Below the pieces are notes generated by a model. The model did no database searches and had not been told where the DNA came from. It saw nothing but the letters and a program-made list of their open reading frames with translations. Source: Tidjanibacter sp. (lineage in GTDB: Bacteria; Bacteroidota; Bacteroidia; Bacteroidales; Rikenellaceae). From it: a stretch of 8,455 nucleotides of DNA. A program made the position numbers and the translations under genes. Below are positions 4,104 to 8,455 of the stretch, piece by piece. The DNA lies in NCBI GenBank assembly GCA_017379955.1, contig JAFNVE010000103.1:1-8455 (forward strand), read 5' to 3'. Each line of letters starts with the position of its first letter. Positions within the stretch are counted from its first letter, which is position 1.

Positions 4104-5225
4104 CTATTGTGCAGAGAACTTATAAATACAAGTGTGAGTGTACTCCTCGCCAGGATTGAGGATAATCGATGGGAATCCCTCTTGGTTGATAGCGTCGGGG
4201 TACTTCTGAGTTTCAAGTGCCAACGATTCGCGAGCCTTGTGTGTTCGACCATATTTACCCTTTACCCATCCACCGAAGAAGTTACCCGAGTAGAACTGCA
4301 TACCAGGTTGGTCGGTCAGCACCTCCATAACTCTACCCGAGGTAGGCTCGTAGAGTGTTGCAGCCCAAGTAATCTCCCCCTCGCGCTCTTGGTTAATGCA
4401 CCAATTTGCGTCATAACCACTGCCGAAACGCATCTGCTCGTGGTCTGAGTTGATACGCTCACCAATGATATGCGGTGTGCGGAAGTCAAAGGGAGTGCCC
4501 TCAACAGCCATCAACTCGCCTGTCGGGATTAGGTTTTGTGAGGTGCGGGTTATGTGGTCTGCATTGATTGTTAGTTCGTGGTCGAGGATAGTTCCGTTTC
4601 CTTCGCCTTTGAGGTTGAAGAAGGAGTGATTGGAGAGATTGACCAATGCGGGAGCATCAGTAGTCGCCTTATACTCAATCTTGAATTCGTTCTCCTCGGT
4701 CAGGGTGTAGGTCATTGTGATATCTCTGTTGCCGGGGAAGCCCTCCTCGCCATCTGCTGCCAGATAGTGCAGGACAATCGAGTTGTCTGTTACGTTCACT
4801 ACATCCCATACAACCCTATCAATGCCCGTATTTCCTCCGTGCAGTGTGTTTACGCCATCGGTCAAAGGCACCTGATACTCCTTGCCGTCGAGGGTGAACT
4901 TGCCACCTGCAATGCGATTGGCAACCACACCAATACAAGCACCAAGGAATCGCTCGCCACGGTTGTTGATGTAACTATCAATGTTGTTGTAGCCCAAAAC
5001 CACATCCTCCATATTGCCCTCACGGTCGGGTGTCCACAGAGCAACAACACGGCCTCCGTAGTTGGTTACCTGCATGACAATATCTCCCCCGCGCAGGGTG
5101 TAGAGTGAAATCTCTTTGCCGCCAAGGGTTGTCTCAAAGGCGGCCTTGTCAATTAGCGGTAGTTCGGTAGCGTTTGCAAGCGCAGTTGCCAAGACCATAC
5201 ATAATAATACAAAATACTTCTTCAT
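4104..5225 (-). CDS. galM: secreted aldose 1-epimerase (galactose mutarotase)
   Basis: A 373-aa enzyme that interconverts alpha and beta anomers of galactose, glucose and related aldoses. Family landmarks appear in order: TNYGGRV (54-60), D74-V-V-L-G-Y, the N103-R104 sugar contact, N126-T-L-H129-G-G, and N196-L-S-N-H200-S-F-F-N-L with H200 as the catalytic acid. D272 in GYDANWC, Y312-S-G-N-F-F-x-G, and L337-E338-T-Q-x-x-P-D-A-x-N with E338 as the catalytic base complete the set. Residues 1-19 form a signal peptide (MKKYFVLLCMVLATALANA), so it should act in the periplasm on sugars released by surface glycoside hydrolases, as is common in Bacteroidota. The frame is open further upstream, but the start giving the signal peptide is chosen. 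It begins 35 nt after the flavodiiron gene and is probably co-transcribed with it; no separate promoter is evident. Confidence 0.93.
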   Translation of the reverse strand: MKKYFVLLCMVLATALANATELPLIDKAAFETTLGGKEISLYTLRGGDIVMQVTNYGGRVVALWTPDREGNMEDVVLGYNNIDSYINNRGERFLGACIGVVANRIAGGKFTLDGKEYQVPLTDGVNTLHGGNTGIDRVVWDVVNVTDNSIVLHYLAADGEEGFPGNRDITMTYTLTEENEFKIEYKATTDAPALVNLSNHSFFNLKGEGNGTILDHELTINADHITRTSQNLIPTGELMAVEGTPFDFRTPHIIGERINSDHEQMRFGSGYDANWCINQEREGEITWAATLYEPTSGRVMEVLTDQPGMQFYSGNFFGGWVKGKYGRTHKARESLALETQKYPDAINQEGFPSIILNPGEEYTHTCIYKFSAQ

Positions 5226-5260
5226 TGAGGTTGTGTTTGGGTTAATATACATGTTTATTT

Positions 5261-6421
5261 CTATGCCAGCAGTGCGTCTGCCAACTCCTCCAATTGAGGT
5301 ACATTGTGGGGCTTCATACGGCTCATAATGGTCACCATAGGGCCAACAATCTCCACATCGCGCATCTGCTCCAACATACCTTTCATTGTACGGCCTGCGG
5401 TAGGACCCCACGAGCCGTTTTCGATGATACCTACCTGACGGCTACGGTAGCCTTTAATCTGCAAGTGATGCAGGAAGTCATACATTGGCGGGAATACGCC
5501 ACCGTCGTACGAAGCCGCAGCCACCACCAACTTCTCATATCGGAACGCATCCTCCACAGCCTCAGCCATATCGTCGCGCGAGAGGTCGCAAATGCTTACC
5601 TTCTTAGCCCCCTTTGCGCGCAATATCTCAGCCATCTTCTCGGCAACAACGGCAGTACCTCCGTGAATCGAAGCGTAGGCTACAAATACTCCCTCGCTCT
5701 CAGGTTTATAACTGCTCCAAGTGTCGTAAAGACCAATGTAGTAACCCAAATTCTCGGTAAGGATAGGGCCGTGCAGAGGGCAAATCTTCTCAATATCGTA
5801 GTGTGCCACCTTTTTCAGCAGAGTCTGCACCATAGGACCATATTTGCCGCAGATGTTGAAGTAGTAGCGACGAGCCTCGCAAGCCCAATCCTCCTCTGCT
5901 GAGAGTGCGCCAAACTTACCAAAGGCGTCTGCCGAGAAGAGAATTTTGTCTACATCGTCGTAACTTACCATAACCTCTGGCCAATGAACCATTGGGGCCA
6001 TCAAGAAGGTGAGTGTACGCTTGCCAAGCGAGAGAGTATCGCCCTCGCCAACAAAAGTAGTTCGCGAGGTGAGGTCGATGTCGAAGAACTGACCCATCAT
6101 CTTCTCCGACTTTGCCGAGGCTACAATCTGCATCTCGGGGTACTTCTCGGCCATCATTGCTATGCAGCCTGCGTGGTCGGGCTCCAAGTGGTGAACGACC
6201 AGATAGTCGGGAGTGCGACCAGCCAAGGCCTCTTCCAGACGAGCAAACCACTCATCACTCTTGCGGCCGTCTACAGTATCCATAACTGCCACCTTCTCAT
6301 CGAGAATAAGGTAGGAGTTATAGGAGATACCATTGGGGATAATATATTGACTCTCAAAGAGGTCGAGGTCGGTGTCATCCACGCCGATATAGAGTACATC
6401 TTTTGTAATTTCCTGTATCAT
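5261..6421 (-). CDS. fprA: class A flavodiiron protein (O2/NO reductase)
   Basis: A 386-aa cytoplasmic two-domain protein that reduces O2 to water and/or NO to N2O with electrons delivered to FMN, usually from rubredoxin or another carrier. The N-terminal metallo-beta-lactamase-like domain (about 1-245) carries every diiron ligand: H78-x-E80-x-D82-H83, H146 (MVHWPE), D165 (SADAFG) and H217 (PLHGPI). The spacing closely follows that of Desulfovibrio gigas ROO. The flavodoxin domain (about 246-386) has the phosphate loop YASIHGGTAVVA and the FMN segment ENGSWGPTAGRTM. No rubredoxin or flavin-reductase domain is fused at the C-terminus, so it is class A. Such enzymes protect anaerobes from oxygen and nitrosative stress. 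A -7 box lies 36 nt upstream of the ATG. The downstream galM has no obvious functional link. Confidence 0.93.
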   Translation of the reverse strand: MIQEITKDVLYIGVDDTDLDLFESQYIIPNGISYNSYLILDEKVAVMDTVDGRKSDEWFARLEEALAGRTPDYLVVHHLEPDHAGCIAMMAEKYPEMQIVASAKSEKMMGQFFDIDLTSRTTFVGEGDTLSLGKRTLTFLMAPMVHWPEVMVSYDDVDKILFSADAFGKFGALSAEEDWACEARRYYFNICGKYGPMVQTLLKKVAHYDIEKICPLHGPILTENLGYYIGLYDTWSSYKPESEGVFVAYASIHGGTAVVAEKMAEILRAKGAKKVSICDLSRDDMAEAVEDAFRYEKLVVAAASYDGGVFPPMYDFLHHLQIKGYRSRQVGIIENGSWGPTAGRTMKGMLEQMRDVEIVGPMVTIMSRMKPHNVPQLEELADALLA

Positions 6422-6456
6422 AATTTGTAATCTGTTGTATTTAATTTAATGTTATG

Positions 6457-6464
6457 CAAAGATA
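6457..6464 (-). promoter_or_regulatory. -7 box of the flavodiiron-galM unit
   Basis: TATCTTTG on the minus strand is an exact TAnnTTTG match 36 nt upstream of the flavodiiron start. No TTTG is obvious at the usual upstream distance. Confidence 0.6.
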
Positions 6465-6488
6465 AACTATTTTCTCTATTTTTATTCT

Positions 6489-6496
6489 TATATTTG
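6489..6496 (+). promoter_or_regulatory. -7 box of the esterase gene
   Basis: TATATTTG is a TAnnTTTG match 36 nt before the esterase ATG. It diverges from the flavodiiron promoter, with 24 nt between the two -7 boxes, so the two promoters must overlap. Confidence 0.6.
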
Positions 6497-6532
6497 TAAG
6501 AGATTGAAACTACAAACTAAAAACCAATAATT

Positions 6533-8194
6533 ATGAGAAAAATTGTTCGTCTGGCAGTCGTGGCTCTTCTTTCGCTGACTGCAATGGTACAGAGTGCTGT
6601 GGCTCAGCAGGGTGCACCGGCAACTCCCAAAAATGTAATCTACACTGAACGCTGGATGGATATGGCTCAGGAACAGGGCCGTTCCTACAACTTTACTCCC
6701 ACATTTTTTATCTATCCCGATTCTAAATTAACCGAGGATGGTGCGAAGGCACTTATCGCTGAGTTGGCTATGGATAGCGTTATCAAGGAGAATAATGCAA
6801 CCGTCTATGTACTCAACCCCGTAGGCGATAAGTATGATAATAAGGCCGATTTTGACGCTTTTGTAGAGATGTTCAATATGGTGGCTCGCTCGGGTAACCT
6901 GAAAGTGATTGGTATCGGGAGTGGTGCTACTTTCGTTAACTCAGTACTCGCTATGGGTGAGGCAGCAAGCCACATTGCAGGTATTCTGACTATTGGTGGT
7001 AAGCAGGCTAAGGCTCCCGCTGAGTCGTATGGCGTGCCTGCTTATGTTGCCGGAAAGGGTGCAACAAAGGTTGCTAAGAGTTATATTGCTATCAACAAGG
7101 CTGTTGCCGAGGGTGACCTCTACGCAAATCCCGAAGAGCCTCTGTTGCGAGTGGTTGTTAATGAGAAAGCAGATGCATCGCTCGCTGAGGTTTTCGCTGA
7201 CGCTTGGGTTAAGGTCTTCCGCCGTAACTACCGCTTCAACAACTACAAACACACCCAGTATGAGGGTGCTAAGTTTGGTCAGTATGGTGCTTACGAGTTG
7301 GAGCCTTATCTTATCCACGAGGATTTGGGTGTGACTCGTGAAGTTGTCATCACCGAGCAGCGCAATGGTCTGCCCTGGTTGTGGTATGAGTATTGGCCCG
7401 AGGGTTTGAAAGAGAAAGCAGCTGAGAAGAGCGTGCCTGTGATGGTGCTTCTGCACGGTAATACCAACGACCCCCGCACTCAGGCAGAGACCTCAGGCTT
7501 TATCCAGGTGGCTGCAAAGGAGCGTTTCTTTGTGGTTGAGATGGAGTGGCAGGGTAGTCGCAACTATGGTGCTATGGGTAATGATGGCGTGGAGCAGGTG
7601 CTCTATCAGTTGTTTAATAAGTATCCCCAACTCGACCCCAGCCGCGTCTATGCAGAGGGTCTTTCGGCAGGCTCGATGACAGCCACCAATCTCGGTGTGC
7701 GCAAATCCTATCTCTTCACCGCTGTTGGTGGTCACTCGGGCGGTGTTATGGGTAATAATGCCTCTATGTGGGCAGATGCTACTCAGAAGCGAGGTGCTGT
7801 TGAGGTGCCTTATTGCTCGGTGCTCGGTACTGCCGATATGGTTGTTCCCTTTATCACTCCTGCGCGCTGGAAAGGCAATGGCTATCTCAACGCATGGAAC
7901 ATCTACCAGCAGATGAACGGTATGCCTGTAATTGATGAGTTGGACTTTGAGGTAGACCCAATCTTTGGCTTTGAGTTGCAGGATCGCAAACAGATTGTTA
8001 CCAATAAGGGTGGTGGTTTGGTTGTCGAAATGGGTACTCAGTATAAAGGTAATGTACCTATGATTCAGATTATTGCAGTTATGGATTATGGCCATTGGAA
8101 CTTCCAGCCTACTGCTCAGATGATGTGGGATTTCTTCAAACAGTACTCTCGTGACCCCGAAACCAAAAAGTTGATTTATCACGGAGATAAATAG
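6533..8194 (+). CDS. secreted PHB-depolymerase/feruloyl-esterase-like alpha/beta hydrolase with degenerate N-terminal repeat
   Basis: A 553-aa protein with a signal peptide (residues 1-24, ending SAVA before QQ), so it is exported. The C-terminal half (about 265-540) is an Esterase_PHB-type alpha/beta hydrolase. It has the oxyanion motif L-L-H308-G-N, nucleophile elbow G376-L-S378-A-G, acid D435 in LGTADMVVP, and H521 in DYGHWNF, which together give an apparently complete triad. Carbohydrate-ester cleavage (feruloyl or acetyl) is plausible for a gut Bacteroidota, but the substrate is not shown. The N-terminal half (about 53-195) repeats the fold pattern: a strand/helix/strand segment at 56-95, an elbow-like G-I-G-S130-G-A, a strand ILTIGG, and VPAYVAGKGA, which lines up with VPYCSVLGTADM of the active domain. 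That half lacks a proper GxSxG and the catalytic Asp. A clear -7 box precedes it and a strong terminator follows. Confidence 0.82.
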   Translation: MRKIVRLAVVALLSLTAMVQSAVAQQGAPATPKNVIYTERWMDMAQEQGRSYNFTPTFFIYPDSKLTEDGAKALIAELAMDSVIKENNATVYVLNPVGDKYDNKADFDAFVEMFNMVARSGNLKVIGIGSGATFVNSVLAMGEAASHIAGILTIGGKQAKAPAESYGVPAYVAGKGATKVAKSYIAINKAVAEGDLYANPEEPLLRVVVNEKADASLAEVFADAWVKVFRRNYRFNNYKHTQYEGAKFGQYGAYELEPYLIHEDLGVTREVVITEQRNGLPWLWYEYWPEGLKEKAAEKSVPVMVLLHGNTNDPRTQAETSGFIQVAAKERFFVVEMEWQGSRNYGAMGNDGVEQVLYQLFNKYPQLDPSRVYAEGLSAGSMTATNLGVRKSYLFTAVGGHSGGVMGNNASMWADATQKRGAVEVPYCSVLGTADMVVPFITPARWKGNGYLNAWNIYQQMNGMPVIDELDFEVDPIFGFELQDRKQIVTNKGGGLVVEMGTQYKGNVPMIQIIAVMDYGHWNFQPTAQMMWDFFKQYSRDPETKKLIYHGDK

Positions 8195-8215
8195 AGAGAA
8201 CTCTAATATATAATG

Positions 8216-8247
8216 AAAAACAGCCGAGAACTTTCTCGGCTGTTTTT
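8216..8247. terminator. bidirectional terminator between the esterase and the ketopantoate-reductase-like gene
   Basis: The 9-bp stem CAGCCGAGA/TCTCGGCTG encloses a 4-nt loop and is flanked by AAAAA on the left and TTTTT on the right, so each strand has a T-tract. It lies 21 nt after the esterase stop and 8 nt before the stop codon of the converging minus-strand gene. Confidence 0.88.
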
Positions 8248-8255
8248 AGTTTGTT

Positions 8256-8455
8256 TTAGAAGAGTTTCAGGTTGTCGAAACTTGGGGCGAGTTTGCCTTG
8301 CTCGATGTTGTGGATAATCTCTACCACCTTGTCGTTCATCGGGGTAGGGCATCCCACCTTTCTGCCAAAGTCCGATACTGCTCCGTTGATTGCATCGACC
8401 TCAGAGAGTTTCCCCTTCTCTATATCTTGCAGCATACTTGCTTTAAGTTTTGCGT
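8256..8455 (-). CDS. ketopantoate reductase family protein, C-terminal fragment (runs off the window)
   Basis: The last 66 codons are visible. They begin AKLKASMLQDIEKGKLSEVD and continue AINGAVSDFGRKVG, CPTPMNDKVVEIIHNIEQGK and LAPSFDNLKLF before TAA. The pattern S-M-L-Q-D-x-x-x-G-K-x-x-E-x-D-x-I-N-G-x-V-x-x-x-G-x-x-x-x-x-P-T-P-x-N is the ApbA_C/PanE C-terminal domain of 2-dehydropantoate 2-reductase. In PanE the Ser, Asp and Asn of this stretch lie at or near the substrate. That enzyme makes pantoate from ketopantoate with NADPH for coenzyme A synthesis. Family members with other substrates exist and the N-terminal NADPH domain is outside the window, so panE itself is likely but not certain. 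It ends just before the bidirectional terminator. Confidence 0.85.
   Translation of the reverse strand, partial: AKLKASMLQDIEKGKLSEVDAINGAVSDFGRKVGCPTPMNDKVVEIIHNIEQGKLAPSFDNLKLF

Noticed and set aside
4578..5108. 176-aa plus-strand open frame opposite galM
   Set aside because: It is antisense to a well-conserved enzyme and has no recognisable features of its own.
5226..5411. Upstream extension of the galM frame by 62 codons
   Set aside because: It overlaps the end of the flavodiiron gene and would bury the signal peptide. The ATG at 5225 gives a normal secreted GalM.
5294..5902. 202-aa plus-strand open frame opposite the flavodiiron gene
   Set aside because: It is antisense to the diiron and flavodoxin domains, and its composition is that of a reverse-complement shadow.
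7493..8182. 229-aa minus-strand open frame opposite the esterase
   Set aside because: It is antisense to the catalytic half of the esterase, with no promoter or domain signal.
8330..8350. The stretch CCGATGAACGACAAG shared with the small gene near 3931
   Set aside because: It is a 15-nt match that encodes P-M-N-D-K in two unrelated proteins and has no flanking similarity, so it is treated as coincidence.

Overview
The window most resembles a chromosomal segment from a member of the Bacteroidota, probably Bacteroidales. The evidence is several Bacteroidota-type -7 boxes (TAnnTTTG) just upstream of genes, mostly A-rich leaders without Shine-Dalgarno sequences, a secreted (signal-peptide) GalM, and a periplasmic/outer-membrane gene complement. 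No insertion sequence, phage module or CRISPR array is visible. The genus cannot be fixed from the sequence alone.

Layout. (1) 1-542: the first codons of a minus-strand zinc-ribbon gene, preceded on the same strand by three very small ORFs (29, 25 and 29 codons) that each encode a single hydrophobic helix. These are the least conventional coding content here. They lie downstream of the terminator of (2). (2) 573-2245, minus: a short-chain dehydrogenase/reductase followed 11 nt later by a WYL-domain regulator. (3) 2348-2950, plus: a compact FNT (formate/nitrite transporter) family channel, divergent from the SDR with back-to-back -7 boxes. (4) 2968-3669, minus: a tRNA with a CAU anticodon and an abnormal T-arm, its terminator, and then a small outer-membrane-type protein whose start codon lies just beyond that terminator. 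(5) 3670-4102, plus: an intergenic stretch with a 15-bp palindrome and a 69-nt rod-like inverted repeat, leading into an unrecognised 43-aa lysine/cysteine-rich protein and a terminator. (6) 4104-6421, minus: a complete class A flavodiiron protein (O2/NO reduction) followed by a secreted aldose 1-epimerase. (7) 6533-8194, plus: a secreted PHB-depolymerase/feruloyl-esterase-like alpha/beta hydrolase with an apparently degenerate second hydrolase domain at its N-terminus, then a bidirectional terminator. (8) 8256-8455, minus: the C-terminal part of a ketopantoate-reductase-family protein.

The annotated enzymes are ordinary housekeeping or gut-anaerobe functions: oxidative/nitrosative defence, sugar anomer interconversion, ester hydrolysis, anion transport and pantothenate synthesis. 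They do not form one pathway. The parts that deserve attention are the small-gene neighbourhoods: the tandem micro-membrane-proteins at 107-483, two of which share an L-N-x-x-P-x-x-W pattern at identical positions, and the structured leader plus Cys-rich microprotein at 3775-4038. The tRNA T-arm and the duplicated hydrolase are also unusual.
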